A stretch of 64,000 nt of DNA from Mesotaenium endlicherianum (Eukaryota > Streptophyta > Zygnematophyceae > Zygnematales > Mesotaeniaceae), in contig WELA01007625.1 in assembly GCA_009602735.1 (NCBI GenBank), positions 5,311 to 69,310 of the forward strand. The letters are read 5' to 3'. This document shows positions 11,134 to 23,887 of the stretch, one piece after another (the stretch's first letter is position 1; each line of letters starts with the position of its first letter). Made by a program: the position numbers and the translations under genes. Below the pieces are notes generated by a model. It was not told the DNA's origin. It saw only the letters and a program-made list of their open reading frames with translations, and did not search any database.

Positions 11134-13670
11134 TCAACACGAGCTTGTTCTGCGGCTGTTCCATCGCAAGCCGCTCACCGTGCTTGAAGTAATCAGGCCT
11201 TGGCCTGAGCAGTGCCTTTGTGCATGTTTCAACTGCCGCTTCTTTTCTATTGTTATGAAGCTCTCCACTACGTCCTCAACAAGGGACTCGAATATGAGCT
11301 TCTCCAGCTCACTCACAACGTGCGCTTCATGGTGACCAAACTCATCCCACTTCTCAGTGCCTCTCGTCATATCCCTCCGAGCAGCATCGTCCAGAATGTC
11401 ATAGACATCATCTGAGGTTGAGACAGGCCAGTCGTGTATTTCAGCCCACACCTCTTGCAAGAGCTCCCTGCCGACAGGTTTTCGCCTCACGACAGGTCGA
11501 GTCGGCTTGACCCACGGAGAACGGGCCTGGAAGGGGGCAAGTCTTCGGGCAACAGCCTCATTTACGGCATCAAAGAGGAGCCTCCGCTGCCTCCTTTCCT
11601 CGGAGCTTCTGCTAGGATCTGTGCTCTGCATCTGGCTACTGCCTGTTGAGTGTACGAGTTCAAGCTCCTCAAAGACCTCCGGGTTCAGAGGCGACGTAGG
11701 GGAGACCCATTCAGGGGTCTGGTCCCCACTGAATCCAGAGACAATTAGGATACTTTTCACATACTCCAAGTCTTGCTCCATGCCATCAATCTCTCCAAGA
11801 AAAGATGGGCCCGAAAAGTTGAGAAGATCATTGATGGGGCTCTGCTCCCAAGATGACGGCAATGTCCCAACATTGTGTCCAGCGTCTGTGTCATTTGCAA
11901 TATCTGCAGCTGTTGACTGACAGCAAGGTAGAACATAGTCCTCAGTAGTGGAGTCTAAGCTGTTTGACCTTGTGCGAAGTTCTTCAAGGAGGGCACCTGT
12001 GCCATCAAAAACAAATAGCTGCAGTTAATAGTCAGAACACGAAGATAAGATAAGGACACAAATAAGCACCCTGGTGATTAAGGCACCGCACCTGATGACC
12101 ACCCATAATGACAGGAGACGAGAAGTTAAGGGCGGCCAAGCCTTCAAAAAGCATCAGTTTAGGAAATTGGTCGCAGTTCATAAATAGCGGCCATCCGCAA
12201 CTAACCTTGTCTAGAAGGTGCCCTCTGCTTGTTTGTTCCCATATGGGGAGAAGGGGGTGACAGGCTTTCATCTTCGGCAAGCATGAAGTCCAGGGTTGAT
12301 GCAGGGCTTGTTTCACCAGCCAGAACAGAAGTCCACATGTTCACATCATCTGTATGCACATTCAACCATCGCTTGCCACCAGTAGATGTGGTCTTAAAAT
12401 GTTCCTCATCCATACATCCAGATCCGCTAATTGCCTGTTCAGACATATCGTGTAGAGGTCATTAGTAACCAGAGCTAACCACGAGGCCAACACCAGCCAG
12501 CTCAGGAACCTGTCACATTGCAGCAGGCCAAAGCAGCATACATATTCATCACTGTCAGCTGTACGGTAACAATACAACTAACATGATAGAATCACCAAAG
12601 CATGATTGACGCGTCAAAGCACTTACATTGCTTTCAGGAGTTTCAGACCAGAAGCTCGCATCACTGCCACTGCTTGAAATTGGTTCTTCTGGAGTACGTC
12701 CAGGCAAGGGATTGGATGGAGGTGGTGTCATTCCTGCTGCTTCAGATGTGTCTAATGGACCATCTACAAACTGCAACGAAGATTTTGACAAGCTGTTTGC
12801 AGCTTTGTCTATTGGGAGGGGCACCTTATTCCCCTTCTCTACACTAGTCCTCCTGTCACGTGGACTGTCAGACCTACTGTCTCCCTTCAAAACATCCTGC
12901 TTATTTGGACTTGTTTCAGCGGCATGTCTGCTGCTCAACCTCTCAGTCGACTTAAGATGTGTCTTGGTCTTAGTTGATAAGGTTGACTTAGATTGCTTTG
13001 AAGGTGGAGGGGAAATCTTGCAGGCTGTTTCCATATTGGTGCCTCTGCTTCCTGTAGTTGTAGACCCCACCCAAAGCGGCAGCTTCGATGAGGTTGACGC
13101 CGAGTCTGCTCGGCATCTCTTCTCGCTTGCCCTCTCCTTTTCGAGTCCCGACCTTTCTAGCTTCCTCCCAGATGCCTCTTGTGAGCTTGGGGCAGAAACC
13201 TTGGAAGCACCGTCGTGTCCTTTTCTTGCAACATGGTTGACTGCAGCTGCTTTACAGTCTACACCAGATCTATTCAGTGCTGCCTTCCCATAATCTAACG
13301 AAGCCTTTCTTCGAGCAGCGGCAGACATCATCACAGCCCCATGCTCAACCCTATCACTCAACTCCACTTTACTAACGCGGGGTCTGTCTTGATTGGCTGA
13401 AGTTGCCTTGCTGGTTCCTGTCTGCTTCACCCCTGAGCTCCCCTGAAAACCAACAGAAGGTGATTTACTTTTTGCTAGTGATGCTTTAGTGGGGGTGAAT
13501 AGCCTGCTTCCGTGTATGCCCGCACTTGACCCCCTTGAATGCCCCCTCTGAGAGGACCTACTACAACCAGAGTCGGAGACTGCGCCATCTGAATAAAATG
13601 GTGTCTCCACATCGGAAGGACAAACGTCGCTACTCGTTTCAGTCATATGCAAAGAGCTTGCAGTCGTCAT
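11134..13670 (-). CDS. DUF4378-domain protein (LONGIFOLIA/TRM-like), three visible exons
   Basis: Minus-strand exons 13670-12627, 12434-12206 and 11996-11134 join in phase (donors gtaagt and gttagt; acceptors aacag and gcacag), giving 711 residues from the ATG at 13670. The first 350 residues are a Ser/Lys-rich, probably disordered region. The last 240 hold the DUF4378 signatures: FLGEIDGMEQDLEYVKSIL, RRLLFDAVNEAVARRL, GRELLQEVWAEIHDW, EKWDEFGHHEAHVVSELEKL and IFESLVEDVVESF. In land plants this C-terminal domain occurs in TON1-recruiting-motif (TRM)/LONGIFOLIA proteins of the cortical microtubule system and in VARLMGL proteins; a cytoskeletal role here is inferred. The VARLMGL motif expected near the N terminus is not visible. 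The ATG directly follows a good acceptor (ttcttgtgcag), so further 5' exons beyond 13670 are possible and the start is uncertain. Confidence 0.82.
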
Positions 13671-15780
13671 CTGCACAAGAAACCACGTCCACCATCAATG
13701 GTGCAGTAGTGCCATGTGTAGAATGAAGAAGAATGAGACAAAATATGTCCTACCATGAATAGCCTACCTATACCCGCAGCATGCATGCATACGATCAGGC
13801 AAGCATGACAAGCACATCGCCAATCAGGTCATGCGAGACTATACCTGCTCAAGGTCTGCAGCTAGTTCATCAGCCGTTGACTGAACAGCAGAGGGATGCT
13901 TATTGGTTGAATCTGTCACATGTAAACAAGTGGGATGTCTCAGCCTCCAGTGTTAACTGGTTCATTTTCCCTGGTCGTATCAGGAGGCCCATTTCTCGCA
14001 GGTGGGCAAATGCATATTTAGAAATGTGAAACGTCACAAGCTACTTCACGCGATTACAAAAGGCCTATTGAAGTGGCGTGTCTCTGGATGCTCAAGGGTG
14101 GACCTCGACGTACTTTTCGTCACATGACATTGAACGCATCATACTACTACCACGTCTCACCTTTTGTGATGCCAGAATCCCACTCAAGTGAAACATGTTC
14201 CATAAATGAAAGCTTTGTCCAATGTCAGCTGGAATGTGAAACTGTGAAGCTGCAGGAACAAGTTACAAACTTTCCAAAGCCGTTATGATGCTGCTTGTAC
14301 ACAGCCTGCACTGGCTCCGAATGCATGTATATATTGCAGAAAAGGACCCGACTATGAAACGTCGACTTCTGAAGGAACGAAATTTTAGAGCAGACGTAAT
14401 GACTTTCAAATATTACAGAGACGTCATGTTTCTACCTTAAATATAGTGACTCTAGATATCCCTCTCTTCGCCGAATGGTGACCAATTTTTGGCATGCATA
14501 CAGGTAGTAATATATGACTGTAATTTGTAGCCAAATCCAACTTGTCTTACTTAAAAGTCGTTATATTAACAAGCCAGATATGTGAGCTTAAATATACTGC
14601 TTTTAGTCTCCTAATGCGATGACTGCAATGCGCAAGGCAGCCGCGACACTGACAAACTTATCTTCTGAGTCCCTGAAACATCTACAAATGCTGGACAATG
14701 GTGGAGTGGGGTCGAGTCTCGGTGCCTCCGAGGAGAGATCTCTAGCAATGAACCATGTCGACCAGAGACTCGGGGGTGGCTCGTCCAACCAGCTTGCACC
14801 GAAAACCACCGCAAAGCAACCAGGTGCGGAAGAAACGACGTTCTTTGGCTTGCCGAGGCTAGCCAGCTCTCGGGGAAATTCACGCCGCCGAAACCATTAG
14901 CGTGGGCTGAAGCCTGACAGGCATGATCTTTGCTATATGGCTCCCTGATATACATAGCTTAAAAGCTGATCACCTTAAATTTCTACCGCTCCGAGCAAGC
15001 TTTGAGTGCGTTTCAAACTGCCGCAAAATAAGGGCGCGAAATGACGAAGTCGAATGAGCATGTGCATAGCATGCCATGATGATGGGCGAGAACGGGCAAG
15101 AAAACCGCCAAATGGCTTCGAGACGAGCCCCACAGGATCCTCTCGTCAAGATCCAAGACCAAAGCACGATGAGGAACATCATCTTTCGTCTCCTGCGGTC
15201 GTTTGCAGTCTACTGTGCTCAGTTTTGAATTGATAGTCTTTACATATCGAAAGCAATCTGAGGCGTCCATTAAGCTTCAGGAACAGAACAGGCTGTACCA
15301 TGTGGTACCATTCGGTACCATAAACAAGTTGTAGAGGTTATTGCCAGGAGATGGTGTACACGTTGTTGGACACAGTTGGGCACCGTCATCGTGGCCACGG
15401 TCGTGGCATCATTAACCATGCGCTCGTAAGTCATTGGGCGTCAAGTGACATTGTGTCACTTGGCTTCGGTAACAATGTGAACGCGTCTGACATGATGCGC
15501 AGAAAGTGCCAGGAATTATTATGTGTGTTTGTAAGGAGCGTGTTGGACGCTGATGTGTGGACGTTTTTCGATTTCTAGTAATGTCGCGACTACAGCTATG
15601 ACGGTCTGACACGCGTGCCGGAAGACGGCGAGACATTTTACGACACAAAGACTGACAAAGATCCGTTGACCACAGAAGATCAGGCCCGGATGACCTGTCA
15701 AGGTCAACCCAGGACTTGGATATTTTCAATTGTCACACGGGCATTGTGGCATTTACATAATGAGCAATGCCGACACTTTC
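13671..15780. other. Region upstream of the DUF4378 gene
   Basis: No family-level coding similarity was found. It should contain the promoter or missing 5' exons of the DUF4378 gene. Around 15296-15322 a short stretch carries three ggtacca-like repeats. Frames at 14603-14955 and 15013-15270 are open but unrecognised. Confidence 0.4.
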
Positions 15781-16700
15781 GAATGCGGGGGGGAAGAGCA
15801 AGCCATATCGGCGGTAGGGCAAACCACAACGAGGTAAGCGATGGCCATGAGAGCACTTGCCAAGCAGGACAGTGTTGAAATGGGAGGCCATCTCGAGACT
15901 TTGTCCACTGGCAAGAATGCCATGTAAGGCTGCCATTGCAACGTGCACCAATGTGATGGCCACGCAAACCGAATCATGGGCTGAGCGCAAGGTAGTCACG
16001 CGCAACTCCAGCGAGGCAACACAAGGAAGCTTGGTGACACAAGCTTAAGCTTGAACAAGGACTAAGTCAATTTGTACATGTGCGAGTGTGAGTAAAGCAC
16101 GAGCACAACGCAAATCGACAGTAAATGAGAAGAACAAAAGGAAGGAGAAGCCTAGTTATGGGATTCGCGCGTAATGGTCCGTGAGGGACGTAAAACACCA
16201 CGTATTTCGTCGTAATTTCAAATTACGCAAAATACGCGTCCCGACGAGGTAAAAATGAATTCTTGGCGGTTTGAAAATGTAACAATGAATTTTCTACTTT
16301 CACCACCTTCATATCGTAGCAAACTGAGTACTCTTCCATTCGCGACCAATTGCGCTCGAAGTTTCCAAGCAATTTGAATCTTACAAGCCTTGCCAATTTT
16401 TCCGAGAATCTTGGAAAAACGTAATACACACGTAATCTCATTTTTGACACATAATTTCGCGAAACGTATTTGTTTTACGTATTCTCCAAATACGTATGCC
16501 ATAACTAGGAGGAGAAGGAAGAGCGCAAAGAAGATGAAGGCATTCTAAAAGCGACGAAGAGCCAGAGAGCCACGTTTTTGTCGACGTTTTCAAAAATTCC
16601 TTGCTCTTTGCAATTTAGCTTTGTATGTAAGGCAGCTATTAGGAATTTTCTAAGGAAGATTAATGCCCTGACAGGCTAGACTTGCAAATGTGATCTGCTA
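15780..16700 (+). repeat. Diverged relative of the 1.6-kb LTR-like element at 34842-36449
   Basis: Several short blocks match in order and orientation, notably a GTCACGCGC-containing block near 15995 (compare 35270) and the gaagagcgcaaagaag block near 16515 (compare 35510), followed by a related gacg..cacg..tttgtcgacg stretch. The copy is old and split by a MITE at 16151-16509. Boundaries are approximate. Confidence 0.45.
16151..16509. mobile_element. MITE with 8-bp target duplication (hAT-type)
   Basis: The 359-bp element has perfect 11-bp inverted termini (CCTAGTTATGG at 16151-16161 and its complement at 16499-16509), and the similarity extends a few bases further inward. It is flanked by a perfect 8-bp direct repeat AGGAGAAG at 16143-16150 and 16510-16517. 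Eight-base duplications are typical of the hAT superfamily. The interior is rich in TACGTATTT-like motifs and has no coding capacity, so it depends on a transposase elsewhere. It sits inside an older LTR-like repeat. Confidence 0.85.
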
Positions 16701-16769
16701 GGAGATACTTGAGCAAAAACGAGAACATATATCGCGATGTGCAAATAATGCATATGATGGTGAGTTGCT

Positions 16770-17370
16770 ATTTCTGATTTGAAATTGTAGGGATATAAGC
16801 TAGAGAATATTAGCTCGTTTTCTTATTTTTTGAATATGTTGGGAGTAATTTTGTGTGGATTCAAGTGTGAATAGATACTCTAGTGGTTCATGTCCTTTGA
16901 ACCTTCTAAGGCATTTTTAAAGTTAGAGGAAGGACCTAGAAGAACTCCATGTGGCAAAAGGCAAATATGCCATTCTTAGGTCAAAAGGACATGTGTACAT
17001 TATTCTAGAAAGAGGTGGCAAGTTTTAGGGTGTGTTGAGTGCCAACACATCAACATGCATCTTTCTGAAAAATTACTTGTGTAGCAAGTATATAAACAAG
17101 AGCTAGAACATAGAAGTATATTCCGAAATCACTCTTGTACTTGCCAAATTCCAGAAATATATTTTCTTTCAAGAAGCCATCTCTCTTTCAAGAAGCTACC
17201 ACTTGTGTTTACAGATCCTTGTCTTAAATAGATAAAGTATTTTATTTCACTAAGTACTTTTTTGATCTATTTCTCTACAGTGGCATCAAAGCTAGGCACT
17301 TTGGTAGCACAAAAAGATGGCCGATCCTCAAGACCAAAAGCAAACTAATATATTATGACTCAAATCACTA
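16770..17370 (+). mobile_element. Copia-type LTR with primer-binding site and start of leader, truncated
   Basis: The stretch to 17279 matches, in inverse orientation, the 500-bp solo LTR at 30719-31218 and ends in CTCTACA. It is followed directly by TGGCATCAAAGC (17281-17292), a near match to the initiator-tRNA-Met primer-binding site used by many plant LTR elements, and by a short leader with a start codon at 17317. Only the 5' end survives. A short inverted fragment of the same LTR end (about 17342-17370) abuts the neighbouring gypsy copy. The superfamily is inferred from LTR size and style. Confidence 0.6.
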
Positions 17371-17754
17371 CACCAGAGACCCTGCTCTGTTGTTGAGTAA
17401 TTTTGTTCGGCAGGTATCAGCTTGCGACTCTCAAAACTGATAGATTTGCCTGCTTGTAACAAGACAACCCCTATTCCAACACCGGACGCATCAGCAACTA
17501 TCTCGTAAGGCAAGTCGAAATGAAAGAACGGGCGCATTAGTGAGTGCATACTTAATGCGCTCGAACGCATGTTGCGTCTTCTCGTTCCAAAGAAACGGCA
17601 TATATTTCCTTGTCAGAGCAGTGAGTGGCGCGACCATCATTGAATGACTTTGCATAACTTGCGAAAGTAGTTCGCAAACCCATGGAATGAACGTACAATA
17701 TGTACATCTTTTAAGACAGGCCAATCAGCGACACGCGCAAATTGGCTGGGTCAA

Positions 17755-18160
17755 TGTGAAGAAACTGTATATTTGTAAATATAGTCTGCATTCAAATATA
17801 ATAGTTATCAAGTTCAGCCTGCTGAACTTTAGTTAATATTTAGTATGCTGGACTTTTAATAATAATCGGGGTAATGACTCAGCCAAGATCAGCAGGCTGA
17901 AGTCAACTTAGGTCAGCTTGCTGGCATATTCTTTGACAGCTAGCTGACTTCCGTATTCGGTAGCAGCGAACTGCCTAGTTATGCAATTAAGTGTGATATG
18001 CTAGATGAATGGCCAGATGACATCCTTAGGATGGATGGCGATTTGGGATGATTTGTCTTTGCTGTTTATTCAATCGACAAAAGATACCATAAAGACTACT
18101 TGCTGATATAAAGATCTTTTATTAATTGTTAATCGCCTATTGGTAAGTCGATTCATTTCA
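17755..18160 (-). mobile_element. Solo LTR (family B), internally shortened
   Basis: 406 bp related to the 0.7-kb solo LTRs at 19486-20204 and 42849-43570, missing part of the middle. The flanks GTCAA and GTCAG are a near-perfect 5-bp duplication of the gypsy target sequence, which is uninterrupted in the copy near 48515. Confidence 0.75.
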
Positions 18161-19485
18161 GTCAGGGCGCACCCCTTTCGAACCCACTATGTGTTCGAGG
18201 TACAACAATTCATCTTTTAGAGAGGAACATTTCTTGAGCTTAGCGTACAGCTGTTGCTCGCGAAGGATTTGCAACACCAACTCGGGGTGCTTGTAATGCT
18301 CATCCCTGTTCTTTAAATAAACCAGGATATTGTCAAAGTAAACCCAAATGAACTTACCCTAGTAAGGTCGTTCATCGTGCTTTGGAATGTCGCGGGTGCA
18401 TTGGTAAGTCCAAAACTTAGGACTTTGTATTGGAAGTGACCAATAGGCGTTCGAAACGTTGTCTTGGGGACGTCCTCTGATGTGATTGAAATTTGATGAT
18501 AGCCTTAAGCTAGATCAAGCGAGGAGAACACGCATGCTCCTTGCAGTGAATCAAAGAAATCATCAATACGAGGTAACAAATAGCGGTTCTTCACCGTTAT
18601 GTTGTTCTATACACGATAAACAATGCACTTTCTAAGCGTCCCATCTTTCTTTGAAACAAATAAATTGGGGGCTCCAAATGATTAAGAGCTTGGCTCAATC
18701 CATCCTTTCTCCAGCAAGTCGATAATTTGGTCTTTCATTTATGTCATCTCCAACGGGCTTGGGCAATAAATTGGTCGCCAAGTTGGTTGAGAATTGGGAA
18801 CAAGAGGGATTGTATGCCCAATACCCCTATCAGGCGGAAGCCCGGCTGGTATTTCATTTGGATTCACTAACTTGTACTTTTGCAAAAGAGCAGAAAGTTC
18901 AGCTGTAAGTGTTGCCACACGACCAAGGACATCTAAAAAAGACTCTTCCGTTAAGAGCGTTCTTGTAGTCTCTGGGGGTGCTTGTCTCAGTGATTCATAG
19001 AAAACATGTTGACCTCGTTTTGCCAAACTTCGAGCTTGCTTTATGGTAATAGAAAAATCTTGTTAGGACCGTCGATTTTCATATCAGGCCTAAGAGGCTG
19101 AAGAGTAATCTTTATACACTCTGAGATCGGTTTGGACCGAAACGGCAAAAAACGCCCCAGGTGTCGATCTCCGGCCATTTTTGTTTGGATGTTTTCAACG
19201 CTAAGCCATGCAAAGTGGAGAACATGACCCCTTCACGGCAGGCGAAGATGGTGCTTTCAGGGTCTTTCTACGCTAAATGTCGAAGAAAGTGCATGGGAAC
19301 GATCTCCGTTTGATCTCCACCTTTGACGCGTAGAAATGTTCATCGTCTCGTGCAATGTTCACCATGCAATTTCGGCTAAGTATGAGAAGCGTAACTAGTT
19401 CTTGAAATGGTCACGGATACTATCTTTTGATTGGTCGGCAGCGTTAAGTTCGAGTGTGCCAATAATGTTATCAACGACGAGTTCC

Positions 19486-20204
19486 TGTCATGAATCAGTA
19501 TATTGGTTGATATAATATTCATTTAAATATAACAGTTAAATAAGTTCAGCCTGCTGAACTCAAGTTAATAGTCAGTCTGCTGGACTTTATATTTAATATC
19601 AGTTTAGTGACTCAGCCGGAAGCAGCAGGTTGAAGTCAGCTTAAGTCAGCTTGCTGACACATTCTTTGACAGCCAGCTGACTTCCGTATTCGGTAGCAGC
19701 AAATTGCCTCGATATGCATCTAAGTGTGGCATGCTAGATGAATGGCCAGATGACATCCCTATGATGGATGGCGATTCGGGATGATGGGAAATGGTGGTGG
19801 ATTTGGTTAACCGAGGTCCTACCAACGTGGTTAACTCCCGGGTAGGCGGTGCCATCGCACTTGCCGTTGAACAATAAACTCATTCCATGTACATATGCTA
19901 GGATTGCTCTCGAGTTCGGCATTCGGAAACGAGGCCAACTCTCTTGTACAGCTTACTGAGAGAGATTTGAATCCAAGGCGAGAAGCCATTGATACGCACT
20001 GTCTTCTAACCTTGCTTATGTATGAGTTCACTGATTGCATTACTGATGCTAGTTTACTCGCATTTGACTTACGAGTGTCGTTCACTGCTAGTGTGTTGTC
20101 CTTTTGCCGTTTAATCAGTTAACGGAAAATCCATAAAGATTACTTGCTGATATAAAGATCTTTATTAATTGTTAATCGCCTATTTGGTAAGTCGATTCAT
20201 TTTA
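19486..20204 (-). mobile_element. Solo LTR (family B), 719 bp, TSD GTTCC
   Basis: The element begins TGTCATGAATCAG, ends GTCGATTCATTTTA and is flanked by perfect GTTCC repeats (19481-19485 and 20205-20209). It is the inverse of the copy at 42849-43570 and similar throughout. It lies inside the TIR transposon and so is younger than it. No internal region remains, consistent with recombination between two LTRs. Confidence 0.85.
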
Positions 20205-20551
20205 GTTCCTAACAAAAGTCCAAAACAAAATTGCAAAAACGAAGTCAAGTGAAGTTCATTTGCAAAAGTAGCCGGGTGGCGGGGGTGGCCTGACACGCTC
20301 GCTCCCCATTGCCGGTGGTTGCCGGTTTCTCTCTCAACAATCGTCAAGAAGGCGACGGGCGACGAGCCAAAGTGGGCCAAAGTTGCCGGTTGCAAAGGGT
20401 GGCCTGCTCTCGCTTCTGTGTGATTGGTCCGGGCCGGAAGGAGCCCGCCGCGGCCCTGACAGGTCACGTGGGTCTTGGACAGACGGCGAGTATGGCACTG
20501 ACAGGCCCGTCCTGATAAGTCCGGATGCCCACGGAGCTCCTCGTTTCCTGC

Positions 20552-21805
20552 TGAAATAAATCCTGCTTATTCAAGATTAATATATTTCATTTAAATATAT
20601 AAGGTCAGAGATAGGTGGAAGCGTGACAAATCAGGGAGCGATCTTCGCCCTTATAATGAATTCCGTTTACTCATCCATAACCCTTGACTCACTTACCGTA
20701 GTGTGCCATAGTTGCACACTAACACGAGGCACAAGAAAGAGGCGAGCTTGAGGACTAGAGCTTCTCCTTTAGAAACTCATGGCCTCTTGCCTACCCAGGC
20801 ATACAAGCATGTATAAGCACATACACAACATCAGGGGACTGAATAGCAAACGCGCTCTCATTCAGGTGACCATAATGTAGCTAAAACACATCCCACTGAC
20901 TTAGGTGCAAAACCATGGAATCTGTTCGCTGTGTGACCCCGAAATGTCAGAGGGCATAACTCTACCAACACTACTTGAAATTGAGCAAACTCAACAGCAA
21001 CAGATGCATCTTGTAGAGCCCTTTTCGAAAAGTCCTAGTTCGCTCCATTTGGAGCGCAGACAAAGCAGCCATGTCAATTTTCGTGAAGGCTGGTCATTAG
21101 AACGAACCCAAAAGTGCACACATGACTTGCAAGTAGAAATCCGACTGTAAAGCCTACTGTCCAGAATGAGGGACCACGAGATCCCAGCCTGCTATGTACC
21201 TAGTGACCACCTGGTTGACCACGGCGCAAGGTGCGCCGTTTCGTGGGAAACCCGTTTAAGTTGGGACCCACGAATCTAGGTGTAACGACCATATCAATTG
21301 GTCGGTTGACTGAAGTCCTAACTGTTCAGTTGACTGACGACGGTTCCGCCTACTCAGGAGTTAACCACATTGGTAGAACATCAGCTTACCGAATCTCAGT
21401 CGACTTTCAGTATACTACGGTCACATGTGCCAATCTACAAATAATAATCTAAATGAATATATCTATCTACAGAGTACTGAAGCTAAGTATACTGACTAAT
21501 ATCAAGGGAGCTTATTATATGTCAACCTACTAATATTATATCCTATATATAACTGATATATAAATCTCAACAAACTATTATATGATACTGAAGTCACCTT
21601 GCTGTCCTTTTCAACAAAGTCAGCAAACTACACTATGATACAAAAGTCATCCTGCTGACCTTTTTGACAAAGGAAGTAAACTCGCATTACATCGACATAC
21701 ATTCATTTAGATGAACTCGCACATGTGAGTATATTGACATAATACTTATTTAGTGTTATATTTATGTATGCAATTGTTAAATAAATAATGAACTGATTCA
21801 TTACA
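20552..21805 (+). mobile_element. Solo LTR (long relative of family B), 1254 bp, TSD CCTGC
   Basis: The element begins TGAAATAAATCC, ends CTGATTCATTACA and is flanked by perfect CCTGC repeats (20547-20551 and 21806-21810). Its right half shares the block around gttaaccacattggtagaac with the family B copies; the left half is distinct and makes it about 530 bp longer. It is the second LTR inserted into the TIR transposon, in opposite orientation to the one at 19486. Confidence 0.8.
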
Positions 21806-23838
21806 CCTGCCCAATTGTCAGCGGGCAACAGGGGCCACAAATGTTGTAAAAGGGTGGCGGGGTTGTTTCCTTAGCCGTCGCAATTCCTTGGCTCAATTTG
21901 GGTGGCGGGGGTGGCCCTCATAGGGCCCTCTGCCCTGTCCAGCCAATCGTATTGCGCTCATTAAACCACAAAGAAGTGTCGTAGCAAGCTCTTCTCCACA
22001 ACGACTACCGCACGGGCACTACTGATATGTTATAATTTTCTATCAGCAGCGCCTCCAAGCGTCTGCTAAGTGAAGGGCTCTGCCCCTCATGGCTAGACCC
22101 TTTTGGGTTTAAGCCTGACGGAGAATTCAATCTCCGTGCGGGCTGGGGCCTCGAGGTTTTGGCCTGTTGTTGGTAAAATCCGGCATGTCGCCATGATACG
22201 CTTTTTTCCAAACATGCTATGTTCTCTTTTGTCCACGTGTCAAAAAGTCCACCGGCCCATCGTGGCTGCATCATGACGCGGACGGAGCCGCCAATCAAAG
22301 AAAGTCAAATTTGGATTCTATGTATCAGATCGCCGACAAGTGAACACGACTTTTTTTAAAAAAGTTAATGGGTTTCCGCTGTCGGAATCGCTCGCCAGAC
22401 GGCTTGAGTCTTAAAGTTAGCGCTCTTCTGATTGGTTACAGCTTTTTTTTGACTGCATTTCAAAGTGTGCTGTGATTGGGCCTGCAATGTCGTAGATGCA
22501 TGTAATTTATGAATAATATGCTTTGATTGGTCCTTCAAGGCCGTAGATGTATTGTAACGTCTCCGCTTTCAAGAAGCGGGGGGGTCCATTGAAGGCAAAA
22601 AACACAGCAAAACAGGCCCTAGCGGGGAAATGGTATTTCTTCGCTCGTCTCCGGTCATGACGTTTCGCCGTTTTCCCACTAGACCGGTCTCAGAGTGTAC
22701 CTCCCTTGCAAACAATGCATGTCTTTTGACCGTAATCAATCAACGCACTTGTTTGCGTGAGCCAACTGTTACCCAAAATTGCATCTATACCATCGAGCAA
22801 TTCAATAACGTAGGATTTTTGGTGGCCGAGGTATGACTGCGCCTTAAGCGGTAACTTAATTGCACCAGTTATGCGGGCTAAAGAACCATCGCCAAGGCGA
22901 AGTTGTTCAGTCTTTATAATAGGAGTCAACCTCATTTTTTGTGTAAAACTTGCACTGATGTAACTGTTTGATGCGACTGAATCAATGACAGTGAAGCATG
23001 ACCATCCTGAAACTTTTGCTTCAAACGTCCTACTCAACCCCAAAGAAGCATTATGCATCACTAGCAACGTCCTCGCCTTGAGAGGAATATGGGAAATTTA
23101 GAGGACCTTTACTAAAATCCCATTTTGCATTGCCAATCTTGCGCGAAATCGAGTGATCGGGTTAGAGTACACGGTGTACATGTGTGAATGCAGCAATATA
23201 AATTGGTGCAAGACACTTGTGCAATTTCCGTAAGCGGGACAAGTGTGCGTAACACTTGTCAAGGTTAGGACCATGCGGTTGAAAGTGCAAGAACATGCAA
23301 GCATGGATGCACTCGAGTTCCGTAAACTCGTCAAAGGTCAACACTTGCATACAAATATATTCGTTTCGAAGTAAATTTATATCGGGTATTTTAGAGAAAA
23401 AAGAATCTTTGGTGTATGCGGACAAACACTTAGAATTTCTTGCTCACTAAGTAGTGTTGTCAATAGCTCAGAAGAAATTGGCACTTCTCAAGTAGAATGC
23501 GATGTCAACCTTGACATGATTTGAGTGAGCGTTGTGATAAGCAGGGCGGTTTTCTTATCGCTTTCAAGCCCAAATTCATGTGAGAGGGTCGAGTCACAAA
23601 TGGACGAGATAAAACAGATGCAAAAAGCATCGTGCCAAAGCAGTAGAGAAAGTGAAATAATCCACAAACTCAAATAAGCAACAAAATTAACCCAAAGTCA
23701 AAGAAACATGTCAAATCTAGGCAAAACGTGACCAAATATGGACGATAATGTGGCCGGTCCAGATTGTGCATTCAAGTGTCAGTACCATTAGAATGACAAC
23801 AAGTGCGACAATTTCATGAAAAAAAAAAAAAAAAAACN

Positions 23839-23887
<49 letters not shown>

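Larger units (their letters stand above)
19117..22697. mobile_element. Non-autonomous TIR DNA transposon inside the family A gypsy copy
   Basis: The ends CACTCTGAGATCGGT (from 19117) and CACTCTGAGACCGGT (complement, from 22697) form an imperfect inverted repeat of about 30 bp that continues to a shared ACGGC. The flanks are TA on both sides (19115-19116 and 22698-22699). Comparison with intact family A copies near 49490 and 31930 shows that exactly this block is extra. After subtracting two solo LTRs about 1.6 kb of core remains. A ggtggcgggggtggcc motif occurs twice (about 20276 and 21901). No transposase is visible. The TA duplication would suit Tc1/mariner, but the terminal motif is not one I recognise, so the superfamily stays open. 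Confidence 0.75.
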
